This document shows, piece by piece, positions 44,695 through 52,365 of a DNA stretch of 64,000 nucleotides (positions are counted from its first letter, which is position 1; the number at the start of each line of letters is the position of its first letter). This DNA comes from Bordetella genomosp. 1 (GTDB lineage: Bacteria > Pseudomonadota > Gammaproteobacteria > Burkholderiales > Burkholderiaceae_B): positions 1,364,001 to 1,428,000 of the forward strand of contig NZ_NEVL01000003.1 of NCBI RefSeq assembly GCF_002261335.1, in the 5' to 3' direction. Under the pieces are notes generated by a model. It did not search any database. It saw only the letters and a list, made by a program, of their open reading frames with translations, and was not told where the DNA came from. Position numbers and translations under genes: made by a program.

Positions 44695-45006
44695 CTACTT
44701 CTTCGCCATCTCTTCCAACGCCGCTCCTTCGAGCACGCGCATCTGGCTTTCCAGCTCGTCGTACTCTTCCAGCGTCAAACCCATTCGGTCCATCTTGTGG
44801 AACATCACGCCATAATCGAGGCCGACAGCTCCGCCCATGCCCACACGCCACTGAGTGCGCAACTCCACGAACAGCACGAATGCGCGCTCGTTCTCAGGCC
44901 AGATCTCGACGGGATCGCCGGCCACGTCTTCCTCAGTTAGACCGAAGGCCGCTAGCTCCTCGACACTCGGCGCCTTGGCGTAGAGGGCCGAGGCGAGGGC
45001 TATCAG
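44695..45006 (-). CDS. Tail assembly chaperone, -1 frameshift extension (DUF1799-like)
   Basis: Open frame of 103 residues (LIALASALYAKAPSVEELAAFGLTEEDVAGDPVEIWPENERAF...) without an ATG at its head. It begins exactly where the upstream chaperone frame, shifted by -1 at GGGAAAC, would continue. DUF1799 proteins are the usual second half of tail chaperone pairs. A GTG at 44925 could start a short separate product, but the frameshift fusion (analogous to lambda G-GT) is more likely. Confidence 0.75.
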   Translation of the reverse strand: MIALASALYAKAPSVEELAAFGLTEEDVAGDPVEIWPENERAFVLFVELRTQWRVGMGGAVGLDYGVMFHKMDRMGLTLEEYDELESQMRVLEGAALEEMAKK

Positions 45007-45326
45007 TTTCCCGTGCGGGCCTTAGCCAGCTCTTCGATGTACGCGGTGAAGACCGCGCGAGCCGAGCCCACGTAATTGTTCACCAGCGTGGTGATGTGCT
45101 CTTCGTCGAACGGTTCCTCCAACTCCCAGCCGGAGGCGACTGCGAGCACCATTTCCGTGTCTTCCATGTCCGTCATCTGGTTCTCGATGAAGTCCTTGAA
45201 CTCATCCTTCGTCCGGTGTTTGAAGGTGAACTGGACCGCCGAATAACCACCGCCGGGCACCGGAAGAGGCACCGCCAGCTTGAAGGTGGGATTCGGTTTG
45301 AGGCTGAATTTGGTCTTGCCGGCCAT
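45003..45326 (-). CDS. Phage tail assembly chaperone (zero frame)
   Basis: 107 residues: MAGKTKFSLKPNPTFKLAVPLPVPGGGYSAVQFTFKHRTKDEFKDFIENQMTDMEDTEMVLAVASGWELEEPFDEEHITTLVNNYVGSARAVFTAYIEELAKARTGN. The position between tail tube and tape measure, the length, and the slippery GGGAAAC right before the stop identify the lambda gpG-like chaperone. Most copies would be this short form; a fraction would read on into the downstream frame. Confidence 0.85.
   Translation of the reverse strand: MAGKTKFSLKPNPTFKLAVPLPVPGGGYSAVQFTFKHRTKDEFKDFIENQMTDMEDTEMVLAVASGWELEEPFDEEHITTLVNNYVGSARAVFTAYIEELAKARTGN
45006..45012 (-). promoter_or_regulatory. Programmed -1 frameshift heptamer GGGAAAC
   Basis: Reads ACG GGA AAC TGA in the zero frame, so G GGA AAC is an X XXY YYZ slippery heptamer placed right before the stop codon. 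Slipping gives GGG AAA CTG and enters the downstream frame. G-GT type -1 frameshifting is standard for siphophage tail chaperones. Confidence 0.85.
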
Positions 45327-45405
45327 GTTGTGGCTCCTGTATATGGTGTATCGATGTGAAGTCTTCCGGCCCCGTTTCAGGACCGGCTAATACCGAGCGG
45401 CTCGA

Positions 45406-46053
45406 TTAGGCGGCGTAGCGCACCGGCCGCGACAGCAGCGAGAAAGTGGCTTGCACGCCCATCACTTCGCCCTTGGTCATCGAGGGCGTTTCGTTGAACG
45501 ACACATAGCCGTTGTAGAGAAGCACCGATCCATTCGGGAAAGCGATGCGAAGGGCGCGCACGTCGCGCGCCTCGGCGGCGGCCTGGAGCGCCTTGTAGCC
45601 CGGCAGCGACGGATCGTCGGCGATGGTGAACGTCAGGGACTGAGCGCTCGCCTGCGTCGGGATCTGCGCCTCGAAGTCGTTTTCGAGGAAGCTGTACGTC
45701 GCGAACTGCATTTCGCCGCCGGAGGTGGACGTCTCCAGGACCTGCGTGATCTGCGTGAACGCGGTGATCTCGCGCAGGCTGCCATTGCCGGTGCCAGCCG
45801 GGAACTGGACGGCGCTCTGCGTATCCGCGCCGGCGAGGGCGAACGAGCCCGCAGCCGGGTCCGCGACACGGAAGATGCGCTCGTTGAGTTTCTGCCACCC
45901 GGACTTCAGCTCGATCAGCGCATTCGCAGCGAGGCCATGCGCCGCACTGGTCAGCACCGCGGGAGTGGCGTTGGTGATGCCGGTGACCGGCTTCACGGCA
46001 CCGTAGCCGGTGGCGAGCGACAGAATGACACCATTGGGAAGGGAAACAGCCAT
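45406..46053 (-). CDS. Phage major tail tube protein
   Basis: 215 residues, MAVSLPNGVILSLATGYGAVKPVTGITNATPAVLTSAAHGLAANALIEL..., ending VMGVQATFSLLSRPVRYAA. Beta-rich, with a TGITNATPAVLTSAAHGLAANALIEL segment (a fibronectin-like/Ig-like insert common in tail tubes). It lies just upstream of the chaperone pair and has its own terminator before it, consistent with high expression. Confidence 0.8.
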   Translation of the reverse strand: MAVSLPNGVILSLATGYGAVKPVTGITNATPAVLTSAAHGLAANALIELKSGWQKLNERIFRVADPAAGSFALAGADTQSAVQFPAGTGNGSLREITAFTQITQVLETSTSGGEMQFATYSFLENDFEAQIPTQASAQSLTFTIADDPSLPGYKALQAAAEARDVRALRIAFPNGSVLLYNGYVSFNETPSMTKGEVMGVQATFSLLSRPVRYAA

Positions 46054-46074
46054 GTTGGCTCCTTATCGATAGAC

Positions 46075-46098
46075 GAAAAAAACCCGCCAGGCGGCGGG
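46075..46098 (-). terminator. Terminator upstream of the tail tube gene
   Basis: Minus strand CCCGCC-GCCT-GGCGGG followed by a run of T (TTTTTTTC). It lies between the gene ending at 46136 and the tail tube start at 46053. Confidence 0.8.
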
Positions 46099-46135
46099 CT
46101 GTGTTGTGGGTGCCCCTCGCAGGGCGTGGTGTTGC

Positions 46136-46576
46136 TCAGGATTGCGCCAGAATCTCCGAACGTAGCTCGAGCGACAGACTGATTTCAGCGAGTGCCGCGG
46201 CACCGCCTAGGGCAAGGCCGAGGCCAGACACCTCGGCCGAAAAGTAATGAACGCCGAACCCCGGCACCGTCAACTGAAAGCTGTGGGCCTGGCCGGAGGC
46301 AACTGCCGCCGCAAGCATCTCCTGACCCGCATCACTGATGCGATACAGGTCCAGGCTCCACGATGCCGGCGCGCGTCCTACGCGTCGCTGATACGGTGTC
46401 TCGCCCCCGATGGGCATATAGGGTGCGGTCTGGTACTGAGTCACCAACGTGCCGAAGACTTTGCAGCCGCGTACCTGGGTGAATGGTAGGGCCGCGAACC
46501 CTGCAGCTGACTTCTGAGCCGGCAGGGCTGCCGAGATCCACAGGCGCGCATTGAGAAGGAGACTCGGGGTAGTCAT
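46136..46576 (-). CDS. Phage structural protein (tail terminator/minor tail candidate)
   Basis: 146 residues from MTTPSLLLNARLWISAALPAQKSAAGFAALPFTQVRGCKVFGTLVTQYQTAPYMPIGGETPYQRRVGRAPASWSLDLYRISDAGQEMLAAAV. Its start overlaps the DUF3168 stop (ATGA). Beta-rich; position between tail completion and tail tube suggests a tail component. No exact family. Confidence 0.6.
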   Translation of the reverse strand: MTTPSLLLNARLWISAALPAQKSAAGFAALPFTQVRGCKVFGTLVTQYQTAPYMPIGGETPYQRRVGRAPASWSLDLYRISDAGQEMLAAAVASGQAHSFQLTVPGFGVHYFSAEVSGLGLALGGAAALAEISLSLELRSEILAQS

Positions 46577-46926
46577 GATCTTTCGTACCAAATGCTGAAG
46601 TCCTGTTGGGCGCCTTTGAAGCCGGTCAGCTCGTCGCTACGATCGATCGGACCGCCCAACGGTAAGCCGAACGCCGGCGCAGAGCACAAGGCCTCCTCTA
46701 CCGCAGCCATGACGCGAGACACCTCCGCCCGCCCCTTGCCCCACACATTGATCTGCATCCTGGCGTTGGCCTTGTCGGGGAGCGTGCCATCGACATAAAC
46801 CAACGGGGCACCGCCTGCTCGCTGAAAAGTAATGAAAGGCAGCGGCGTATCTGCTGTGGCCGTATCCGGATAGACGCGGTCGTTTACCAGAGGCCCCAAG
46901 GCGGCGATGATCTTCGCCTCAACCAT
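46573..46926 (-). CDS. DUF3168-family tail completion protein
   Basis: 117 residues from MVEAKIIAALGPLVNDRVYPDTATADTPLPFITFQRAGGAPLVYVDGTLPDKANARMQINVWGKGRAEVSRVMAAVEEAL. This is the DUF3168 pattern, found in tail terminator proteins (HK97 gp11-like). Confidence 0.85.
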   Translation of the reverse strand: MVEAKIIAALGPLVNDRVYPDTATADTPLPFITFQRAGGAPLVYVDGTLPDKANARMQINVWGKGRAEVSRVMAAVEEALCSAPAFGLPLGGPIDRSDELTGFKGAQQDFSIWYERS

Positions 46927-47428
46927 TCCGCACCTCCATAATTTTCTCTGCAAGTCGGTTCATCCCTGCCTTCACCGCCTCTGGCATTTTGGCGTCGACG
47001 GATACGCGTAGATAGGGCTGCGCCGGCACGAACACGGGCGTCTTTAGCGGCTGGTCCTTGATCGTGACCCATTCTCCGCCGGGCAACCGCTTGATCTTGT
47101 GCTTGCGCCAATGCCCGTGCTCGACCAGCCACCAATGGGGAGCCTTTCTCTTGTTCACACCGACGAGGTAGGTCTTTCGGTCTGGGCCAGACGCCGCATC
47201 ATCGAACCATCGATAGATGGCCGATTGCAGTGTCCCAAGCCGTAGAGGCACACGCTCGCGCATCTCGTCATACAGCACGACTGCCATCGCATGGACTGCG
47301 GGGCGCACTGCCTTTTCTTTGATCTCATCAAAAAATGACGCAACCTGCTTGGCAATATCCCCCTCGAAGGAGAAACCGACCTCATTTCGTTTGTGCGTCT
47401 TAGTGGCTCGATACTGCCGCCTGGTCAT
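46919..47428 (-). CDS. HK97 gp10-like head-tail/tail completion protein
   Basis: 169 residues from MTRRQYRATKTHKRNEVGFSFEGDIAKQVASFFDEIKEKAVRPAVHAMAVVLYDEMRERVPLRLGTLQSAIYRWFD. The amphipathic helix plus RVPLRTGxLxxAI block is typical of HK97 gp10. It overlaps the adaptor gene stop. Confidence 0.85.
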   Translation of the reverse strand: MTRRQYRATKTHKRNEVGFSFEGDIAKQVASFFDEIKEKAVRPAVHAMAVVLYDEMRERVPLRLGTLQSAIYRWFDDAASGPDRKTYLVGVNKRKAPHWWLVEHGHWRKHKIKRLPGGEWVTIKDQPLKTPVFVPAQPYLRVSVDAKMPEAVKAGMNRLAEKIMEVRNG

Positions 47429-47763
47429 GCTTCCGCCTCGGCAGGCGTGAGCAGTCGGCAAACCAAATCGGTATGCTCCCGCTCCTCTTCGTCTCTGAGC
47501 GCCGCCTCCACCTCGTAGACGTCCTGACCGTGTTGCAGCCGCATTCCGCTCGCCAGGTCACGACGGTATGCAACCCGCACGCTAGCCTTGACCACAGCGC
47601 GCTCTGCCCCAGCCTTGACCAGCTGGAGCCCGGAGGAATGGCGGATATTCGCCCACATCCTGTTTCCGAAGGGCTGCCAGGAGTAGACGAGATCGTTGGC
47701 GTCGTCGCGCGCCTCCACCCGCGAGAGGATTTGCACGCGCTGGTTTCGATTGCCGACGTCCAT
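47425..47763 (-). CDS. Head-tail adaptor / head closure protein
   Basis: 112 residues, MDVGNRNQRVQILSRVEARDDANDLVYSWQPFGNRMWANIRHSSGLQLVKAGAERAVVKASVRVAYRRDLASGMRLQHGQDVYEVEAAL. RVQI..R.E..D..N..VYSW...GN.MWANI is the SPP1 gp16/head closure family pattern. Confidence 0.9.
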   Translation of the reverse strand: MDVGNRNQRVQILSRVEARDDANDLVYSWQPFGNRMWANIRHSSGLQLVKAGAERAVVKASVRVAYRRDLASGMRLQHGQDVYEVEAALRDEEEREHTDLVCRLLTPAEAEA

Positions 47764-47764
47764 G

Positions 47765-48301
47765 TCAGAACCTCCGGGGCTGCGTGACGGGCAGCAGCAG
47801 CGAATCGGTGAAGCTTCGCGGCATTTCTTGCACTGCCTCGCCCTTCGCCAACAGCGCCCGGTGCTTGTACATCCAGCCGCAAGCCAACAGCATCCACGAC
47901 ACCACCGATGGAATCCGGCCGAAGTCCTCTACTCCCGCGCGATATGTCACAACGCCCGAAAGCCCGCCATACCCTGGCGCATCAATACGCGCCTCCGTAC
48001 CCAAGTCGGCGAGCGTGTAAGCAGCGGCTGGCACCAACTTGCCCCCCACGTTCAGCTCGCAAATTTCGACTACCTGCCCGAGCGACAACGGGTAGTTCGT
48101 CAAACTGGGCAGTTGCTCACGATACCGCGCCATTCGAAGCGCAGCACCGGTCCGAGCCTCGGCCAGTTGGCGCGCAGCAGGAATGACGATGCTGGACAAC
48201 ATGAGGTCTTCGTCGTCGTGATCGATCTTGCAATGCAGCTTCACTTGATCGACGCTGAGCGGTTCTTCGGCGGCGAGAAACTCCAGCAGAACCGCCGCCA
48301 T
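47765..48301 (-). CDS. Head-tail connector (gp6-like)
   Basis: 178 residues; EEPLSVDQVKLHCKIDHDDEDLMLSSIVIPAARQLAEARTGAAL is the gp6-like connector signature (LxxVKxxLriDhddeDxxlxxlixaAr..xE..Tg). It follows the 73-residue gene by 2 bp. Confidence 0.9.
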   Translation of the reverse strand: MAAVLLEFLAAEEPLSVDQVKLHCKIDHDDEDLMLSSIVIPAARQLAEARTGAALRMARYREQLPSLTNYPLSLGQVVEICELNVGGKLVPAAAYTLADLGTEARIDAPGYGGLSGVVTYRAGVEDFGRIPSVVSWMLLACGWMYKHRALLAKGEAVQEMPRSFTDSLLLPVTQPRRF

Positions 48302-48303
48302 CG

Positions 48304-48525
48304 TTAAACTCCCGCCGCCGGCTTACCGGCGCCAGCACCGCCTGCTTTGCCGGCCGGCTTGCCTTGGCTTTCGTCGCCGCCGTCTTCCTTGCCGGGGATG
48401 TAGGTTTCAGCCACCTTGGCCTTCACGTAGCGGGCGGCCTGCTCTTCGCTGTCGAAGCCAGCGATGTCGCCGGGCGTATACGGTCCGGCCGCTTTGATGA
48501 ACTTGATAACGTGCTTCTTTGCCAT
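48304..48525 (-). CDS. Small phage protein (73 aa) with Gly/Lys-rich tail
   Basis: MAKKHVIKFIKAAGPYTPGDIAGFDSEEQAARYVKAKVAETYIPGKEDGGDESQGKP, then a low-complexity Gly/Ala/Lys tail. Lies between capsid and connector; comparable small genes occur at this place in HK97-like phages. Function unknown. Confidence 0.7.
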   Translation of the reverse strand: MAKKHVIKFIKAAGPYTPGDIAGFDSEEQAARYVKAKVAETYIPGKEDGGDESQGKPAGKAGGAGAGKPAAGV

Positions 48526-48584
48526 GAACTCACCTGTTAGTTGCGATAGTGAAGCGCACCGGGTTGAGGCCGGCGCGCCTAGGT

Positions 48585-49904
48585 TTAGGCGCCCCAGGCA
48601 ACCTTATCGAGCACAGCGATCGACTCGACGTGGCGCGGCCCGAAGTCGTGCTTGCAGATCACGCGCACCAGGGTCTGGTCACGCTGGAACGCGGAGACGA
48701 TCTCGCCTTCGGCGTCCTTGTAGGTCGCCTCGCTGCTGTACGCCAGAGCGAACTGCTCATCTTCCCCGATGAACATATCGTTGAAGTCGGCGAAGTAGAC
48801 CTCGGACTCGTTACCGTTGGCGCCGAGGTTCACCGGCACCTGCGTGGTCTTGCCCACCGGGTAGCCTTTGAGCTGGCCGTTGTCGATTTCAGGATAGGCC
48901 TTGTTGCCATTGCCATCGCGCAGGCTGCCCAGGAAGCGCAGCGTGCGCGGCGACATGACCCAGCCAGGCTGGATCAGGTTCGCGTCCGCCATTTCCAGCA
49001 GCAGAATCATGCTGTTGAGTGCCGTGTCGACGATACGAAGCCGCTCCACCGCATCGGACACCGAAGCGAGGCTGGGCGCCGGGATCACGTTGGTGGGCAA
49101 TGCCCAGAAGCGCATCCCCTTCGGCAGGTCGCCGGCCCCGTTGTCACGGATGAACGCCTTGTCCTCGCGCGCGGCCACCGCGTTGGTGAGGTCATTCACG
49201 ATCAGACGGTCCACATTCGGATTGCTGCCGGAATAGGCCAGCAAGTCATTGCTGATGGGGACGATAGCGGCCATCTTCTTCGACTTCAGCTTCAGGTCAT
49301 CGAAGCTGGCGCCGGTCGTCGGGATATCGGTGTCGCTACCGATGTAACCCACCTGGGCGCCGCCACGCAGGCGCGGAATGGTCAGGTTGCCGTTGACGAG
49401 CGGCATGGGCTGCGCGCCCAGCTTGCGCACCACCGCCTTCGGCCGCAGAAGCTCGATCACCTCGGACGAAAGATTGGTCGGGACGAGCACACCGCCCGCC
49501 GCGGGGTCCAGGGTATTGAGGGAGGCGGCGACATGCTCGCCGTAGCCGCGATCCAACGCGAGCTGGGCCGCGGCGCGATTGTCGCCACGGGACGCAGCCA
49601 GCACGCGAACCATCTGCGCGACCTGGGCGCCGGGCACGTCGGGCGTGCGCGGTTGAACGGGCACGGTGCGGCTGGCGCCGAGCGCCTCCAGGCCTTGTGC
49701 CGGCTGCGCGGTCGAGGCGGCCGCGCGGTCGGCGGCCTCTGCCCGTTCGATCTGCTTGGTGAACGCCTCGAACTGCGTCTGCAGTGCATCGAACTGCGCG
49801 AGCTGCTCGACGCTCAGCTGGCCGCCCTCGGCCTCCACCTTTGCCAGCGCCTGAATCTGGTCGTTGACCTTGGCGCGTTCGCTGCGGATTTCATGGATCT
49901 TCAT
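48585..49904 (-). CDS. HK97-type major capsid protein with scaffold domain
   Basis: 439 residues from MKIHEIRSERAKVNDQIQALAKVEAEGG. Residues about 1-110 form the coiled-coil delta (scaffold) domain, normally removed by the protease; the HK97 fold follows (VAASLNTLDPAAGGVLVPTNLSSEVIELLRPKAVVRKLG..., RVICKHDFGPRHVESIAVLDKVAWGA). The S49 protease gene lies just upstream. Confidence 0.93.
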   Translation of the reverse strand: MKIHEIRSERAKVNDQIQALAKVEAEGGQLSVEQLAQFDALQTQFEAFTKQIERAEAADRAAASTAQPAQGLEALGASRTVPVQPRTPDVPGAQVAQMVRVLAASRGDNRAAAQLALDRGYGEHVAASLNTLDPAAGGVLVPTNLSSEVIELLRPKAVVRKLGAQPMPLVNGNLTIPRLRGGAQVGYIGSDTDIPTTGASFDDLKLKSKKMAAIVPISNDLLAYSGSNPNVDRLIVNDLTNAVAAREDKAFIRDNGAGDLPKGMRFWALPTNVIPAPSLASVSDAVERLRIVDTALNSMILLLEMADANLIQPGWVMSPRTLRFLGSLRDGNGNKAYPEIDNGQLKGYPVGKTTQVPVNLGANGNESEVYFADFNDMFIGEDEQFALAYSSEATYKDAEGEIVSAFQRDQTLVRVICKHDFGPRHVESIAVLDKVAWGA

Positions 49905-49920
49905 GTAATGCGACTCCAAA

Positions 49921-49943
49921 TAAAAAGCCGCCCTTAGGCGGCT
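49921..49943 (-). terminator. Terminator between protease and capsid genes
   Basis: Minus strand AGCCGCC-TAAG-GGCGGCT followed by TTTTATTT: perfect 7-bp stem and T tract. It would lower readthrough from protease to capsid unless antiterminated, or an extra promoter lies at the gene boundary. Confidence 0.8.
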
Positions 49944-49967
49944 GGTTTGTTTCTCCCGCGAACGCGG

Positions 49968-50918
49968 TCAAAGTTTGTTTTGAGTGTCCGCGGCGACTGC
50001 TCGCGCCGAGACGCTTCGATGCGATACGGAACGGCGCGTGGCGTGGGCATCGGCGGCTATCCGATCTACCGCCACCTGGGGCGTCTCGACCTGATCGGCC
50101 AGTCCATGGGCGACGGCTTTCTTGCCGAAAAACACGCCCGCCTCGGTTTCTCGGATGGTCGCTACAGATTGCCCTCGGTTGCGTGCCACAGCCTCGGTGA
50201 ACTGCTCGTACATGTCCTGCACCATCCCGTGCAGGAAGCCCAGGGCCTCCACGCTGGCCGGCTCAGCGGAGTTCAGATCATTCTTGCGCGCGCCAGCGAA
50301 CACGGGGGTAATCTTGACGCCTTCCGCCTGGAGCTTTGCGCTCAGGTCGAGGTGGCGCGCGATCACTCCGATAGAACCGACCCCGGACGTCTGGCTCACG
50401 ATCAGCGTCGAAGCTGCGCTTGCGATCCAGTAGGCGGCAGAGTAAGCGCTGAAATTGGCAATCGCGGTAATGGGCTTGATCGACCGAGCTGCGTAGATTT
50501 CTTCTGCCAGCTCCCCGCAGCCCAGCGCGCTGCCTCCGGGACTGTCCACGTCCATCACGATATGGCTCACTGCAGGATCGGCGATAGCCGCGCGGAACGA
50601 TGTGCGGATATCCTCGTAGCTGGTCATCGTTTCGCACATCTGCAAGTGCGCTTCCCGCGAAACCAACAGCCCGTGAACCGGCAACACATACACTCCCGTC
50701 TCGCTCGCGGCACGGCGGCGACGCTCGCCAGGCGTTTCCGCCCGGGGCTCGGAATCGTCGTAGTAGCTCTGCGGCTCTGCCAGCCGCGCGGAGGGCAGAT
50801 TGATGATGTTTAGGTTCATGGCCCGGTTTGCCCAGGCCACGCCCAGATCCAGCATTTGATCGGTCACAGCCATCGGCTGATTAAAGATCATGCTTGCCAA
50901 GCGGTGATAGTTCTTCAC
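49968..50918 (-). CDS. S49-family (SppA/ClpP-like) head maturation protease
   Basis: 316 residues. The S49 core: VYVLPVHGLLVSR, SHIVMDVDSPGGSALGCGELAEEIYAA, ITAIANFSAYSAAYWIASAASTLIVSQTSGVGSIGVIARHLDLS, with the nucleophile Ser in FSAYSAAYWIAS and the lysine near GARKNDLN. Cleaves the capsid delta domain during maturation. It overlaps the portal stop by 4 bp. Confidence 0.92.
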   Translation of the reverse strand: MKNYHRLASMIFNQPMAVTDQMLDLGVAWANRAMNLNIINLPSARLAEPQSYYDDSEPRAETPGERRRRAASETGVYVLPVHGLLVSREAHLQMCETMTSYEDIRTSFRAAIADPAVSHIVMDVDSPGGSALGCGELAEEIYAARSIKPITAIANFSAYSAAYWIASAASTLIVSQTSGVGSIGVIARHLDLSAKLQAEGVKITPVFAGARKNDLNSAEPASVEALGFLHGMVQDMYEQFTEAVARNRGQSVATIRETEAGVFFGKKAVAHGLADQVETPQVAVDRIAADAHATRRSVSHRSVSARAVAADTQNKL

Positions 50919-52168
50919 GAAAGTACCTTTGCGATCTCTTCGACCGCTTTCGGATCAGCCCCTCCCTGCGCTGGGATCGGCTTCGTCGCGTCCACCATGT
51001 TGAGCGGATGCAGATATACGTCCCCACCAGGAACCGGTGGAAGGTTCTCCAGGCGTCGAATGTCGTTGATCGAAAGCCAGCCCCACTGACGCCCCACCGC
51101 GTAAGCCGCATATCGCGCGGCGGTGTTGCCGCGGAGTAAGCCGGCGACGTTGAACTCGATGTAGTACTCGCGCCGCTCTGCGCCAGAGAGCAAGTCGCGC
51201 ATCATGGCCTGCTCGTGGCGGCGGACCCATGGCATGAGGCAGTAGATAACGTACTGAATCTGGAGGTTCTCGACGTTGTTGTAAGTTGCCCCTTCCATGC
51301 TGCCAGTCATCGGCAAAGGCACCTTGTAGATTCGAGCCATGCTCAGGTCTGTCAGGTTCAACGCCGCGACAAGGTCGGCGTCGACGTTGTTCGGCACGAG
51401 CGGCTTGAATGTCATGCCTTCTTGCAGCAACGCCACCTTGCCCGCGTTCGCGGCGCCCCCGAACTTTGACATCCAGTCTTCTGTGATGCGGTCAACGCCT
51501 GCCTGGCTTTCGATGGCGGGCGCCTCCTTTGGCCGCTCCAGCACACCCGAAAGCGCAGTCCCATGCCGGAACGACTTGCTGGCATACTCGCTCAGCGCCT
51601 GGGTGTGGCCGATGCTGTCGGCATGCAGCATTACCGGGGAGAGTCCGGTGTAGCCGTCCACGGAAAACCACCGGACGTGGTGGATATGCTCTTGGCTCAG
51701 GGCCGCTTGGGATCCCACTTTGTAAAACGGCCGTCTGTCAGCGCCGATCAACACAGAAACGTTGTCGCTGCTCAGCGGGTAGAGATTCTGAATGCGGCCA
51801 CGCCCGTCGCGGTCGATGTAGGTGAAGGCGTTGCCACGCAGCCCTGCATGTCCTTGGGCAAGCTCCATCCGATCAAACGGGGTCTGCCACGGGTTCGGCC
51901 TGTACTTCAGAACGTCGTAGAGAGGATGATCCCGGGCAGCCTTTCGGCTGTCCTCGCCAACGCGGCGGAACATTTCCAGCGGCAGCTGCGCCATGCTTTC
52001 GGCCAGCAGCGTGACGCAGGTTTGCATCATCGGCAGCGCCAGAGCGGTACGTTCGTTCACGCGTTCGCCCGACGCCGACCGCCGCCCACCGATGAATCCG
52101 GGCGACCACCCGACGCCACTGCCAAGGGTCTGCTTTGCTGCAGCCTCTTTGTAGAAGAACAATCCCAC
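50915..52168 (-). CDS. HK97-family portal protein
   Basis: 417 residues. The GTG at 52168 is chosen as start because AGGAGGG lies just upstream; VGLFFYKEAAAKQ follows. Portal motifs: ALALPMMQTCVTLLAESMAQLPLEMF, HPLYDVLKYRPNPWQTPFDRMELAQGHAGLRGNAFTYIDR, and GWLSINDIRRLENLPPVPGGDVYLHPLNMV. It forms the dodecameric ring at the head vertex through which DNA is packed. Confidence 0.93.
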   Translation of the reverse strand: MGLFFYKEAAAKQTLGSGVGWSPGFIGGRRSASGERVNERTALALPMMQTCVTLLAESMAQLPLEMFRRVGEDSRKAARDHPLYDVLKYRPNPWQTPFDRMELAQGHAGLRGNAFTYIDRDGRGRIQNLYPLSSDNVSVLIGADRRPFYKVGSQAALSQEHIHHVRWFSVDGYTGLSPVMLHADSIGHTQALSEYASKSFRHGTALSGVLERPKEAPAIESQAGVDRITEDWMSKFGGAANAGKVALLQEGMTFKPLVPNNVDADLVAALNLTDLSMARIYKVPLPMTGSMEGATYNNVENLQIQYVIYCLMPWVRRHEQAMMRDLLSGAERREYYIEFNVAGLLRGNTAARYAAYAVGRQWGWLSINDIRRLENLPPVPGGDVYLHPLNMVDATKPIPAQGGADPKAVEEIAKVLS

Positions 52169-52170
52169 GT

Positions 52171-52365
52171 CTACCCTCCTTCCGCTGGCCTGTGGGCCTG
52201 CTCGATGCGCACCTGCGCGGCCCATTCCGCCCGCCACGCCCAGGCCATCAATCCGACGCCACCAACGATGTACGCCGCCGGGATGTAAATCATCGCCACG
52301 CCGACCAGCAACGCAGCGAAGCCCAGTACGCCCACCACGCCGGCCAGCAGCTCCAAACGGCTCAT
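52171..52365 (-). CDS. Small membrane protein in the terminase-portal gap (64 aa)
   Basis: MSRLELLAGVVGVLGFAALLVGVAMIYIPAAYIVGGVGLMAWAWRAEWAAQVRIEQ. Two hydrophobic helices. Its start overlaps the terminase stop (ATGA), its end is 2 bp from the portal start. Genes of this kind recur at this spot in siphophages; role unknown. Confidence 0.7.
   Translation of the reverse strand: MSRLELLAGVVGVLGFAALLVGVAMIYIPAAYIVGGVGLMAWAWRAEWAAQVRIEQAHRPAEGG

Noticed and set aside
49968-50918. Phage-encoded SppA as a host signal-peptide peptidase
   Set aside because: Its place between portal and HK97 capsid makes head maturation protease the better reading.
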